A DNA stretch of 64,000 bases from Phenylobacterium sp. (GCF_016124325.1 NZ_WGNY01000016.1:1-64000), one strand, 5' to 3'; shown: positions 24,171 to 33,235, counted from the first letter of the stretch. The notes: a model not told the origin generated them from the sequence alone. Numbers and translations: made by a program.

Positions 24171-25120
24171 CGCCGCACGACCAGGCCCGCGCCCGCAAGC
24201 GCGAAGCGCTCGACCACGCGCTCGGGCCCGCCATCCTGGCCGCGCTTGCGCAGCCCGAGGTCGTCGAAGTGCTCGCCAACCCGGACGGGCGCGTCGTCAT
24301 CGACCGGCTGGGAGAGGGCCGCCGTGAGGCCGCGGTCCGGCTCGAAGCGGCGGGCCGCGAGCGGGTGATCCGGCTGGTGGCGGACTTTGTTGGGACGCCG
24401 GTCACGCCGGAGGATCCGCGCCTGTCCGGCGTGCTGCCCACGGGCGAGCGGTTCCAGGGTTTCCTGCCGCCGGTGTGCGCGCAGCCGGCGTTCTCGATCC
24501 GCAAACGCCCGGCGGTGATCTGGACGCTCGCGGACTACGTCGCCCAGGGCGTGATGACCCCGGCGCAGGCGGAAGTCCTTCGCGACGCCGTCGCGCAGCG
24601 CCGCAACATCCTGATCTGCGGCGGCGCCGGCTCGGGCAAGACGACGCTCGCCAACGCCATTCTGGCCGAACCTGAATTCTCAAACGACCGGGTGTTCCTG
24701 ATCGAGGACACCCCCGAACTGCAGTGTTCGGCCTGGGATCTGGTCTCGGCGCTCACCCGCCGCCATCCGCGGCCGATCGGCGTCGGCGACCTCGTGCGCG
24801 ACGCCTTGCGCATGCGCCCGGACCGCATCGTGGTGGGCGAGCTGCGCGACGGGGCCGCGGCCCTGGAGACCCTGAAGGCCTGGAACACCGGCCACCCCGG
24901 GGGGGTGACGACACTGCACGCCAACTCCGCGGAGGAGGCCTTCGCCCGTCTCGAAGACCTGCTGCTGGAGGTGACGGCGCGGCCGGCGCGCCGCACGATC
25001 GCCCAGGCGATCGGCCTCGTGGCCGACATTCGCCGCGAGGCGGTCGGTCGCCGTCTCAGGTCGCTCGTCACGCCGGACGGTCTGGCCGGCGACGGCGGTT
25101 ATCGGCTGCGGACGAGCTGA
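24167..25120 (+). CDS. trbB: Conjugative transfer ATPase TrbB (VirB11 family)
   Basis: 317 residues, normal length. A hexameric secretion ATPase on the cytoplasmic face of the type IV secretion channel. Walker A is GGAGSGKT at 152-159; 'LIEDTPELQCSAWDLVSALTR' and 'RPDRIVVGELRDGAAALETLKAWNTGHPGGVTTLHANSAEEAFARLEDL' give the Asp box, Walker B region and His box. 'FQGFLPPVCAQPAFSIRKRP' is the typical N-terminal domain end. ATG 24167 overlaps the previous stop. The expected next gene, trbC, is not adjacent but lies 2.5 kb away beyond an inverted Fic gene. Confidence 0.93.
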   Translation: MTPHDQARARKREALDHALGPAILAALAQPEVVEVLANPDGRVVIDRLGEGRREAAVRLEAAGRERVIRLVADFVGTPVTPEDPRLSGVLPTGERFQGFLPPVCAQPAFSIRKRPAVIWTLADYVAQGVMTPAQAEVLRDAVAQRRNILICGGAGSGKTTLANAILAEPEFSNDRVFLIEDTPELQCSAWDLVSALTRRHPRPIGVGDLVRDALRMRPDRIVVGELRDGAAALETLKAWNTGHPGGVTTLHANSAEEAFARLEDLLLEVTARPARRTIAQAIGLVADIRREAVGRRLRSLVTPDGLAGDGGYRLRTS

Positions 25121-25325
25121 GCGCCGGCCGGCCGACGGACAACGCCGCGCGCCCGCGATGCGGCGGACGCCGACGCGCGGGCGGCGGCGACCCCGGCTTC
25201 GCGTTCGCTTCCCATGGCGTTCGCTCGATTTCATTTCCCAAAGGACGTCCAGCCTCGCTTGAAGCGACCCGGGTCTGCGGCGTTTTGCAGGAGTCCGAGC
25301 GCGCCGCGGATCGCGGCAGACACGG

Positions 25326-26816
25326 CTACGCCTCAGGCAGTTTCAGGCGGATGCCTTGGTCGTCGGCTTCGGCAGGGTCCATGAACGCGTGGGTGGCCGT
25401 CAGCAGGGTTCGGGTGGCGTTGAGTTCGCCCCAGGGCACGGCGGCCACCCATCGCTGCGCAAAGTCGAGGGTGCGGACGAGCGGTGTCGGGTTCTGGACG
25501 TTGGAAAGGGCCTTCAGAGCGCTGAGATAGTTGCTCCGGTAGATCGTCGGGATGATGACCCGCTCTTCGCCGGCCGCCAGGAGTTCCGCGTTCATCATGA
25601 TCCGCGCGATCCGGCCGTTGCCGTCGGCGAAAGGGTGCGTTTCGGAGATCATGAACATCATGAACACCGCTCGAGCGAAGGGCGTCTCAAGGCTTCGGTA
25701 GAGGTCGAAGCCGCGCGCAAGCGTGCCCTCGACGTGGGCGGGATCAACGAACACGGTCTGGCCGGCCCGATTGGCCGCGCGTTTGAACGTTCCAGGGTCC
25801 TTGTCCGGCCGGCCGGCCATCAGGGTGGCGTGTCGGCGCTTCAGCAGATCAGACAGCTGGCCGGCGTCACGCGGCGTCCTGCTCAACTCCGTCCGGTCGG
25901 AAACCAGTCGCCAGGTGCCCAGGATGTCATGCGCATCCGCGGGCCGGTCGCGCGGGATCACGTTGTCGAAGACGATGTCGGCCGCCTCGCTGACCTCGAA
26001 CTCGGTGCCTTCGATGAAGTTCGAGAAGTAGGCCTCGAAGAACGCCAGCGTGGTGCGGCCTTCTGTGTCCCGCTCGCGCGCCAGCCGCGTGACCGGGGCC
26101 GTGTCCCGCAATTCGCGGCGCAGACGGTCGAAGAGGTCGAGGCGACCCGGGTCGTAGGGCGCGCCGGCATGGCGCGCCTGCGCGCGGTCGGTCTGCAGCG
26201 GCTCCTCCCGGGTGCCGAGCAGGGCCCCGATCAGCTTGTCGAGCGCGGCGAACTCCGCCTCTCGCCCGATGGCCGGCGCGATGCGTCGCGCCTCATCCCG
26301 CAGGCGGTTGGCGGCTTCGTCGCCGTTGCGCCGGATGAGGTCGTCGAGGCGCGTCTCGACCTCCTCTCGCGAGAGGGTGCGGCTGACCTCACCCCCGCGA
26401 CGGCGGGAGACGGCCATGTTGTCGAGGTAGGCGCGCGCAGTCGACGAGAGGAACAGGTCTCCGATGAACGGCTTGTCGTCGTCCGTCGGCCCAGGTCCTC
26501 TGCGGGGTCGGATGGTGATGCCGGGGAGCTCGATGTCGCGCTTGCGGTCGGCGATGACGAAGATCGACCCGTCGGCGGCAGGCGCGTTCTCGATGGCCGT
26601 TCGATCGGCGATGACCGCGCCCGGCACGTAGGCGGCGACCAAGGGCCAAAGTTGGCGGCGCACGATCTGCTCCGGCGCGTCGTCGAGGTTTTTGGTGTAG
26701 AGTTTCGATCCGATCTGCCGCAGTTGCCCCTGACGCACGCCGCGGGACACCAAGCCTGAAAGGTCCGTCGTCGAAACGAAGACCTCAGGCAGCGCATCGA
26801 GCGAATTTCTGGGCAT
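25326..26816 (-). CDS. Fic-domain protein with AbiEi-like N-terminal winged-helix domain
   Basis: 496 residues from the ATG complementary to 26814-26816 (GGAG eight bases upstream; longer starts exist but lack this site). Residues about 5-110 resemble the AbiEi antitoxin family: 'VFVSTTDLSGLVSRGVRQGQLRQIGSKLYTKN' as winged helix, then 'AAYVPGAVIADRTAIE'. The Fic core has HPFADGNGR at 394-402, the full AMP-transfer motif, with the conserved His394. The autoinhibitory motif S-N-F-I-E-G at 265-270 fits (S/T)xxxE(G/N), so the enzyme is held off until triggered (class II). It is inserted against the trb operon direction. The palindrome and repeats just upstream are probable self-regulation sites. 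Confidence 0.88.
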   Translation of the reverse strand: MPRNSLDALPEVFVSTTDLSGLVSRGVRQGQLRQIGSKLYTKNLDDAPEQIVRRQLWPLVAAYVPGAVIADRTAIENAPAADGSIFVIADRKRDIELPGITIRPRRGPGPTDDDKPFIGDLFLSSTARAYLDNMAVSRRRGGEVSRTLSREEVETRLDDLIRRNGDEAANRLRDEARRIAPAIGREAEFAALDKLIGALLGTREEPLQTDRAQARHAGAPYDPGRLDLFDRLRRELRDTAPVTRLARERDTEGRTTLAFFEAYFSNFIEGTEFEVSEAADIVFDNVIPRDRPADAHDILGTWRLVSDRTELSRTPRDAGQLSDLLKRRHATLMAGRPDKDPGTFKRAANRAGQTVFVDPAHVEGTLARGFDLYRSLETPFARAVFMMFMISETHPFADGNGRIARIMMNAELLAAGEERVIIPTIYRSNYLSALKALSNVQNPTPLVRTLDFAQRWVAAVPWGELNATRTLLTATHAFMDPAEADDQGIRLKLPEA

Positions 26817-26850
26817 TTGGCGGGCTCCAGATCGGTTCATAGCAAAGAAA

Positions 26851-26891
26851 TGGGGTTTAACCGCCCCAGTTTGCAAACTTTTGGGGTTTAA
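26851..26891. promoter_or_regulatory. Operator candidate of the AbiEi-Fic gene: direct repeats around a palindrome
   Basis: TGGGGTTTAA occurs at 26851-26860 and again at 26882-26891 (31 bases apart), flanking a perfect 12-bp palindrome AGTTTGCAAACT at 26868-26879. It lies 35-75 bases upstream of the Fic start, where a winged-helix autorepressor would bind. Confidence 0.6.
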
Positions 26892-27537
26892 GCCTCCAAT
26901 CCACACGTTCGGAACGCGCGACAGCGACACGGCCCGCACAGCCCGTCCATCATCCGGCCTGGCGTCGAGCCTGACATGCCCGGGGCCGATCTGCCGTTGG
27001 CGCAGGCGTTGCCGTGGAGGCCGAGAGGACCTTCCGGGACAAGGTGGTTATCGTCCACGGCCCCGCGGCGGGGCGTCTTGCGCGCCGCAGCGGCTCCGGC
27101 CGTGAGCGATGGGGAGGCCGATCGTCCCGGCCTCGTGTCCGAACTACGTAGCCAAATTTCGGACATGGAAGCGCCGACAGAGCTTGGGGGCCGTGCGCCG
27201 GCCAGGATCGAGGCCGCGCGCCGCACGCCGTGTGGACGCCGGCCGACTTTCTCGACCAGGTGTTGGCGGCCGACCGGGACCCAAAGATATCCCGATTTTC
27301 TTTGTTCGTGAGCGTGTCCTGATAACCCTCCCCCTCGCGGCCACGTCTCCTGTTTCCGCCGGGCGGCGATCGCCTGGCGTCCGGCTCCACACCCGGAGCC
27401 GCAACTCACGCCCGACGCACGTGAGACGTGGCTAAAGGTCGCCGCCACGTCGTCCGCGACCCATGCGCAAGTCGGCGACAACTCACAATAAAAACAATAC
27501 GCTAGCCTGTTGACAACCGCGACTCAGGCGCGCTTGC
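26892..27537. other. Gap between the Fic cassette and trbC
   Basis: About 650 bases without an intact gene. It contains a weak relic of an AbiEii-like protein (separate entry) and, near its right end, an AT-richer promoter-like stretch at 27480-27520 that probably drives trbC. Confidence 0.4.
26984..27151 (+). pseudogene. Possible remnant of an AbiEii-type nucleotidyltransferase
   Basis: In this frame the peptide VEAERTFRDKVVIVHG appears at 27014-27061, close to the 'ERTFW-K-ilH' signature of the AbiEii/AbiGii toxin family. What follows is Arg/Gly-rich and stops at 27149-27151, with no nucleotidyltransferase motif. AbiEii normally pairs with AbiEi, and an AbiEi-like domain is encoded next door, so this may be the broken partner. 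Evidence is one short motif only. Confidence 0.3.
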
Positions 27538-27578
27538 ATTGCAACCACAGCGCGTGAGGCGCTGAGGGATTGCAACCA
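27538..27578 (+). repeat. ATTGCAACCA direct repeat before trbC
   Basis: ATTGCAACCA at 27538-27547 and 27569-27578, 31 bases apart; the second copy runs into the trbC start codon. It might be an operator that blocks translation or transcription start. Confidence 0.4.
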
Positions 27579-27976
27579 TGCGCAGGACATCCTTGCGCGC
27601 CCTTTCGGGCGCATCGGCCCTTTGCGGCCTGCTTGCGGCCAGCCCCGCCTTCGCCGGCGGCGCCGGCATGCCCTGGGAAGGGCCGCTGCAGCAGATCGTG
27701 GAATCCGTCACCGGCCCGGTGGCCCAGGCGGCCGCCGTGATCGCCGTGGTGATCTTCGGCGCCGGCATCGCCATGAGCGAGAGCGGCTCGGGGATGCGCC
27801 GGGGCCTGGGCATCCTGTTCGGCCTGTCCATCGCCTTCGCCGCGTCCACCTTCTTCCTCGATTTCTTCGGCTACCCCCGGTCGGTCCTTCGGGCCTGGGC
27901 GGAACAGCAGACGACCGGCCTGCGCCGGTCCGCGCGCGAGGCCGCCGGCTCGAAGGCGGAAGGAGGCCGGACATGA
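27578..27976 (+). CDS. trbC: Conjugative pilin TrbC (VirB2 family)
   Basis: 132 residues with a signal peptide (SLRALSGASALCGLLAASPAFA), then 'GMPWEGPLQQIVESVTGPVAQAAAVIAVVIFGAGIAMSESGSGMRRGLGILFGLSIAFAASTFFLDFFGY', the two-helix pilin layout of TrbC. It would be the mating-pilus subunit. It is cut off from trbB by the inverted Fic gene and followed by an AlpA-like gene instead of trbD, so the transfer module is incomplete here. A slightly longer charged tail than usual (RRSAREAAGSKAEGGRT) overlaps the next start. Confidence 0.88.
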   Translation: MRRTSLRALSGASALCGLLAASPAFAGGAGMPWEGPLQQIVESVTGPVAQAAAVIAVVIFGAGIAMSESGSGMRRGLGILFGLSIAFAASTFFLDFFGYPRSVLRAWAEQQTTGLRRSAREAAGSKAEGGRT

Positions 27977-28371
27977 CGCAGGCGTCGACAGCGGCCGGGG
28001 CCCAAGAGCGGCTGCTGGCATGGAGGCAGGTGAAGGACATCACTGGTCTGAGCCGCACGACGGCCTGGCGGCTCCAGAAGGTCGGGGACTTCCCGGCGCC
28101 GGTCGTCATCTCGCCCGGCCGGGTCGGCTGGCGCGAGGGAGAGGTTGCGGCCTGGGCCGCCTCGCGCGCGCGTCGGAGCCCGTGTGCGGCGCAGCCGCCA
28201 ACGCCAAGCGTCCCCCCGCCTCGGCCTCGTCCGATCGAGCCGCCGTCGGCGGCCGCGGCGGCGCAGAGGCCTTCGGAGCCCAGACGCGTTGCGCCGCCTG
28301 TCCCCCGGCGTCAGGCGCACAAGCGGCGTTCGAATTCGCGAGCGCCCGGGCAACTGGACTTCAATTTCTGA
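27973..28371 (+). CDS. AlpA-family regulator
   Basis: ATG 27973 overlaps the trbC stop (ATGA) and has AGGAGG six bases upstream. The 132-residue product begins with an AlpA/excisionase-type winged helix: 'RLLAWRQVKDITGLSRTTAWRLQKVGDFPAPVVISPGRVGWREGEVAAWAASR'. A long Pro/Arg-rich tail (from about residue 60) is not typical of AlpA and could be a fusion to non-coding sequence. AlpA proteins switch on integrase genes of prophages and islands. No integrase follows in the window. Confidence 0.82.
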   Translation: MTQASTAAGAQERLLAWRQVKDITGLSRTTAWRLQKVGDFPAPVVISPGRVGWREGEVAAWAASRARRSPCAAQPPTPSVPPPRPRPIEPPSAAAAAQRPSEPRRVAPPVPRRQAHKRRSNSRAPGQLDFNF

Positions 28372-28942
28372 GGTGCCCGACTTCGGAGACTCTCATTCGG
28401 CCCACCGCGGGCGGGAGGTCCTCGAACGGGAATTCCGCGTGACGGTAATCGCGGCCCAGGCCGCGACAGGGGCACCGCTTCGCAATGCGTTCGGCAGGTG
28501 CAGGGGGCGAAGCCGACCGTGGAAGGCTCTGTGCCTATCGCCGCGCTTGCATCCCGGCCGACCTAGCGGGTCGGCAAGCAGGGCGCGGCCTAGTCCAAAG
28601 CCCGCACGATCTGATCCGCGTCGAAGGGCCTTGGCGCGAAACATGACCCCTGGACGCCCCCAGCTTCGAATTGAAGCTCGGTTGAGGCCCCCGCGACGCC
28701 CCTCCTCCGCATGTTGGAAGTGTCGGCTGCCTGCTATCGATCCACTGCGCCTTCCATCTCAGCATCGGGCTGTGACGGGACGGGATGCAAACAGCTGCAA
28801 GCTGGTGGGTCGCCACGCAACATCATAGCCGACCCGGTCCAACCGATATGGGGTCGGCTGAAACTCGGTGAGGTGTCGGCCGCGAGATCGGAGTGTTGAA
28901 CTTCGTCACCTTGCAGTCGGCTTGCGCCCAAATTGGGAGCGT

Positions 28943-28974
28943 TGATGGTATTTTTGCGGGCCAAGGCTCAAATC
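28943..28974 (+). repeat. Left copy of a 32-base direct repeat (possible attachment site)
   Basis: Begins TGATGGTATTTTTGCGGGCC and ends CAAATC; identical to 58147-58178 except for one base (T for G at position 13). The two copies lie in the same direction 29.2 kb apart, around the nitrate-respiration genes. Confidence 0.7.
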
Positions 28975-29325
28975 AGCTCGGTGATGTGAATCCTGCCGGC
29001 GACTCGACCCCCACGTCCGTACCGCCTTTCGTTCCGAGGGCGCTGCCATGGGGGCCCGGCAGCCGATTGTCTTGACAGAGGGACGGAGTGGTCGGCGGCC
29101 GGAGACTGACCGCTCAGGCGCCCCGACCAGGCTGCGCCAGATTACCCCGGCCTGCGCTGGGATGCGCTCGCGATGCTGCCCCTTCTGCGGACTCAGCGCA
29201 CGATTCGACGCCAGCTACGCTACGAGCGCGAGCCGTGATTTGGGCGATCCAATTGGCGCCGCTGGCGTGATGGGGGCCAAGACTGGCGCCTGCATACTGC
29301 AGTGACTGTGCCAGGAATGGTTAAC

Positions 29326-29355
29326 CTGGGGTAAAAAATACCACGATAGCCCCAG
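29326..29355. terminator. Hairpin CTGGGG...CCCCAG
   Basis: Six-base perfect arms with a loop that itself has GGTA...TACC pairing. No gene ends close by, so the role is unclear. Confidence 0.3.
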
Positions 29356-29401
29356 TTTGAGTGCCATCTTAGGTACATTTCGCCGCATGTGAGGTCGGTT
29401 C

Positions 29402-29415
29402 TTGCGATAGATCAA
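29402..29415. promoter_or_regulatory. Weak Crp/Fnr-like box upstream of the chemoreceptor
   Basis: TTGCGATAGATCAA: the right half is a perfect ATCAA, the left half keeps only TTG. It sits about 110 bases before the likely start. Confidence 0.3.
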
Positions 29416-29518
29416 GTTCGCAGGCCCGGCTTGGCCGCAATTCTTCGCCAAGCGGCACAGGGCGGGAATGGTTCGGCTCGCCGACCCTGGACCATGCGCT
29501 TTGCGACATCTTTCGATC

Positions 29519-31333
29519 ATGATCCGCCTTAGCCTGGTGGTCCTGCTTGCGGGCCTCGGACTGGCCCTGGCGGTCGGCCTGGCCGTGATGAACCTCTCGG
29601 CCACCATGCATGAGGACATCGCCCGCAAGACGCAAAGCCAGGTCGAGACCGCCGTATCCGTAGCCGCCCACTACGCCGACGAGGCCAAGGCCGGCCGGAT
29701 GAGCGAGGCCGACGCAAAGTCCGCCGCGATCCGGGTCCTGAAGTCCATGCGCTACGAGGGCCGGGAATACTTCTGGATCACCGACTTGCACACACGCATG
29801 GTGCTGCACCCGTTCAAGCCCGAGCTGGACGGCACCGATGTCTCCAATCTTCGCGATCCGAAGGGCACGGCCCTGTTTGCGGAGATGACCAAGGTCGCGA
29901 CGGCCCACGGCGCGGGATTCGTGAACTACGAATGGCCTAAGCAGGGACGCGCCGAGCCGCAGCCCAAAGTCTCCTACGTAAAAGCGCTGCCCGCGTGGGG
30001 CTGGGTCATCGGCTCGGGCGTCTATGTCGACGACATCAATGCGGCGGTCCGCGCCGCCGCCTTTCGATTGGCCGGACTCGGGCTGCTGATGTTGCTGGCC
30101 GTGGCCGCAGCCGCCGCCGCCATGGGCAGCACGATCGTGCGTCCCATCCGCGCTCTGACGGAACGCATGACGGCGCTGGCCGGCGGAGACAACGACACGC
30201 CCGTCGCCTTCGTCGATCTGCGCAACGAGGTCGGCCAGATGGCGCGCGCCCTACTAGTGTTCCGCGACGCCGCCCTCGATCGTGAGCGCCTCCAAGGCGA
30301 GGCCGCGGCCCAGCGCGCGGCGGCCGATGCCGCCCGCCAGCAACGTGAAGCCGAAGCTCGCGCCGCCGCGCTCGTGCAGGAGCGGGTAGTGAATGACGTC
30401 ACCGCGGTCGCCGAGCGGCTCGCGGCGGGCGACCTGACGATCCGCCTGGGTGACGGTTTCCCTAGCGACTACGCCGCCCTACGCGACAATCTGAATGCGG
30501 CGCTGGCCAAGCTGGGTGAGGCGATGAGGGTGGTGCGGAGCGGCTCGAGCGGCATCCGTGCGGGCGCCGACGAAATCGCCGCGGCCGCCGACGATCTGTC
30601 GCGTCGGACAGAGCAGCAGGCGGCGGCGCTGGAAGAAACGACCGCGGCCCTGAACGAGCTCACCGATGCCGTGCGCCGCTCCGCCGACGGGGCGCGTCAG
30701 GCGCGCGCCGCCGTAACGGTGGCGCAGGAGCAGGCGCAATACAGCGGCGAAGTGGCTGAACGCGCCGTCGGCTCGATGAACCAGATCGAGAGCTCCTCCA
30801 AGCAGGTCGAACAGATCATCGGGGTGATCGACGAGATCGCCTTCCAGACCAACCTGCTGGCCCTGAACGCCGGCGTGGAAGCCGCCCGCGCCGGCGACGC
30901 CGGCAAGGGCTTCGCGGTCGTGGCCTCGGAAGTGCGGGCCCTGGCCCAACGCTCCGCGGAAGCCGCCAAGGAGATCAAGAGCCTGATCACGGCATCCACC
31001 GAACAGGTCGGCCAGGGCGTCGACCTAGTGCACGCCATGGGCGAGGCGCTCAGGGACATCGTCGGCAAGGTGAGCGAGGTCGACGGCCTGGTCGGTGGGA
31101 TCACCACCCTGGCCGAGGAACAGTCTCAGGGGCTGAGCCAGGTCAACATCGCGATGGTGCAAATCGACCAGTCCACGCAGCAGAACGCCGCGATGGTCGA
31201 GCAGTCCACTGCGGCCGTCCACTCCCTCCGCAATGAGACCAACGAACTCGCGCGCCTGATGGACCGGTTCGAGCTCGGCGAGGATGTCGCCGCGCGCGCC
31301 GGACGCCCGCGTCTCGTGCGCTCGGCGAGCTGA
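29519..31333 (+). CDS. Methyl-accepting chemotaxis protein with single Cache domain
   Basis: 604 residues from ATG 29519, which places the first membrane helix (MIRLSLVVLLAGLGLALAVGLAVM) at the N-terminus; ATG 29468 would add 17 residues and has a better spaced purine run, so the start is uncertain. Periplasmic sCache_2-type domain ('SMRYEGREYFWITDLHTRMVLHPFKPELDGTDVS'), second helix at about 185-207, HAMP, then the signalling hairpin 'IGVIDEIAFQTNLLALNAGVEAARAGDAGKGFAVVASEVRALAQRSAEAAKEIK'. It senses small organic molecules or a respiratory signal and feeds the CheA pathway. Confidence 0.92.
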   Translation: MIRLSLVVLLAGLGLALAVGLAVMNLSATMHEDIARKTQSQVETAVSVAAHYADEAKAGRMSEADAKSAAIRVLKSMRYEGREYFWITDLHTRMVLHPFKPELDGTDVSNLRDPKGTALFAEMTKVATAHGAGFVNYEWPKQGRAEPQPKVSYVKALPAWGWVIGSGVYVDDINAAVRAAAFRLAGLGLLMLLAVAAAAAAMGSTIVRPIRALTERMTALAGGDNDTPVAFVDLRNEVGQMARALLVFRDAALDRERLQGEAAAQRAAADAARQQREAEARAAALVQERVVNDVTAVAERLAAGDLTIRLGDGFPSDYAALRDNLNAALAKLGEAMRVVRSGSSGIRAGADEIAAAADDLSRRTEQQAAALEETTAALNELTDAVRRSADGARQARAAVTVAQEQAQYSGEVAERAVGSMNQIESSSKQVEQIIGVIDEIAFQTNLLALNAGVEAARAGDAGKGFAVVASEVRALAQRSAEAAKEIKSLITASTEQVGQGVDLVHAMGEALRDIVGKVSEVDGLVGGITTLAEEQSQGLSQVNIAMVQIDQSTQQNAAMVEQSTAAVHSLRNETNELARLMDRFELGEDVAARAGRPRLVRSAS

Positions 31334-31358
31334 TCCACCTCAAACACCGAAGAGACCC

Positions 31359-32666
31359 ATGACGATGACAACCCGCGTCGCCGCGGCGGCCGGCGCCGCC
31401 CTTCTCCTTGGCTGGCCAGCCGCGGCTTCCGCTGAAACGACGAGCGCGAAGCTCGAGGCTCGCGTCAAGGAACTGGAAGCGGCGCTTGCCGGCGTGAAAG
31501 CCGAGCTGGCCGCCAGGACGGATGGTTCCGGGCCTGCGATCGAGCGGATCGCACCGCCGGCGGGTCCTGCGGCCGCCGGCCTTCCGCCCGAACGGCCGCG
31601 CCTGACCTTCGGCGGCTATGTGAAGCTCGACGCCGCCATCTCAAACTTCCAGCACGCCGACCCTGCCTACGGCGACCTTGGCCGCGACTTCTACCTGCCC
31701 GGCACCATCCCGATCGTGGGCGCGGGCGAAGGCCGCAAGATGGATTTCAACGCGCGCCAAACCCGGTTGTGGATCAGCGGCTCGCTCGACCTGGACGGCC
31801 ACAAGGCGACCGCCCGCATCGAGGGCGACTTCCAGGCCCTGCCCGGCAACGGCGACGGCCGAACGACCAACCCGTCGGATTTCGCCCTGCGGCGCGCCTA
31901 TGTCACCTTCGACAACTGGCTTTTCGGACAGGAATGGTCGAACTTTCAAAACGTCGGCGCGCTGCCGGAGACGGCCGACTATGTCGGACCGACCGAGGGC
32001 ACGGTTTTCTCGCGCCAGGCGCAGATCCGCTATACGCGCGGGCCGTTCTCCCTCGCGCTTGAAAACCCGGAGACCACTGTGACGCCCAACGGCGGAGGCC
32101 CGCGCCTGATGCCCGACGACAGCGCAGTCCCCGACGTCACGGCGCGCTTCACCCTGCGGCGATCGTTTGGAGAACTCTCGGTGGCAGGCGTCGGCCGGCG
32201 GCTCTCCATAAGGCAAGGCGGTCTGGACAGTTCGACCATGGGCTGGGGCGTCTCGGTTTCGGGGCGCGTCGCGGTCGGGGAGCGCGATGATGTGCGCTTC
32301 ATGCTGACCGGCGGGGACGGCATCGGCCGCTACGTCGGGCTGAATTTCTCGAACGATGCGGTGGTCGACGCGGCTGGCGAACTCGAGGCCATCCCCCTTG
32401 CCGCCGGATTCGCGGCGTATCGTCACGTCTGGAGGCCGGGCCTTCGTTCGTCGGTGATCTATTCTGCGCAGCGTGTCGACAATCCGCGGCTGATGACGGG
32501 CGGCGCGGTCAACCGATCCGCCCAGAGCGTGCGCACGAACCTTGTCTGGTCGCCGACCAGGGACCTCGATCTCGGCGCGGAATACATGATCGGTGAGCGT
32601 AAGCTGGAGGGCGGGTCCAGCGGCCGTTTGGACCGGCTTCAGGCCTTCGCGAAATATGCGTTCTGA
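31359..32666 (+). CDS. DcaP-like outer-membrane porin
   Basis: 435 residues from ATG 31359, giving a signal peptide (TMTTRVAAAAGAALLLGWPAAASA). An N-terminal coiled coil follows ('SAKLEARVKELEAALAGVKAELAAR'), as in DcaP-type trimeric porins, then beta-barrel sequence: 'RLTFGGYVKLDAAISNFQH', 'DFNARQTRLWISGSLDLDGHKATARIEGDFQA', 'LRRAYVTFDNWLFGQEWSNFQN'. The C-terminus ends in Phe (FAKYAF). DcaP porins take up negatively charged organic acids. It follows the chemoreceptor by 25 bases and may share its transcript. Confidence 0.85.
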   Translation: MTMTTRVAAAAGAALLLGWPAAASAETTSAKLEARVKELEAALAGVKAELAARTDGSGPAIERIAPPAGPAAAGLPPERPRLTFGGYVKLDAAISNFQHADPAYGDLGRDFYLPGTIPIVGAGEGRKMDFNARQTRLWISGSLDLDGHKATARIEGDFQALPGNGDGRTTNPSDFALRRAYVTFDNWLFGQEWSNFQNVGALPETADYVGPTEGTVFSRQAQIRYTRGPFSLALENPETTVTPNGGGPRLMPDDSAVPDVTARFTLRRSFGELSVAGVGRRLSIRQGGLDSSTMGWGVSVSGRVAVGERDDVRFMLTGGDGIGRYVGLNFSNDAVVDAAGELEAIPLAAGFAAYRHVWRPGLRSSVIYSAQRVDNPRLMTGGAVNRSAQSVRTNLVWSPTRDLDLGAEYMIGERKLEGGSSGRLDRLQAFAKYAF

Positions 32667-33235
32667 TCACTCGTCGACTTGTGTCGCTGCTTCACCGCGG
32701 CGTTGGCGGCTGTTCGAACAAGCCATCCGATGTGGTCGAACAGCGACCGAGGGCCCAGCCGTTGGCGACACTGCGACCATCTAGGCGCAGGAAGCTTCGT
32801 CGCGGCATGTGACACGGCCGGTCACGGTGAAACGCGCGCCTCCTGCATTCCATGCGAAGTAAGCCGCCGCAACGAAGACATTACGTCTCGATTTCTGAGA
32901 TATTGTGTCTGTATTGAGCAAAATCAATGCAAGGAACTTAAGTCCCATAATACTCGCAACTTAGCTGGTTAATTTAATAGTTGCAAGGTCTTCGGGTGGA
33001 GTGTCCGACCCGATAATGTCCACGAGGTGATGACGGCCTTCGAGGTTCGAAGGGGAACCGCCGCAAAGAGGGATTTGGGGAGGCTGCGATGAAACGGACC
33101 TGTCGCAGGTGGCGCGGGGGTTGGAGCACGCGACGTGCGGGCGATGGCGCACGTCAGAGCGGAGTCGGTCGGTGGTTCAGTGGCCTCTTTCGTCAGGCCC
33201 TCGCGATACCGTGCGCGACACGGGGACGGCTCTGA
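32667..33235. other. Regulatory region upstream of the hybrid kinase
   Basis: About 570 bases with no gene. Bases 32860-33000 are notably AT-rich and contain a good Fnr box (32914-32927), so a promoter for the kinase gene is likely here. Confidence 0.5.
32914..32927. promoter_or_regulatory. Crp/Fnr-type box upstream of the hybrid kinase
   Basis: TTGAGCAAAATCAA, nine of ten positions of TTGAT-N4-ATCAA, in an AT-rich stretch about 310 bases before the start codon. Confidence 0.6.

Larger units (their letters stand above)
28372..29518. other. Junction region between mobile DNA and the nitrate gene set
   Basis: About 1.15 kb with no recognisable gene on either strand. It contains the left copy of a 32-base repeat (28943-28974), a hairpin at 29326-29355, and a weak Crp/Fnr-like box at 29402-29415. 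A chemoreceptor gene begins at its right end. Absence of genes and presence of the repeat suggest an island edge. Confidence 0.5.
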
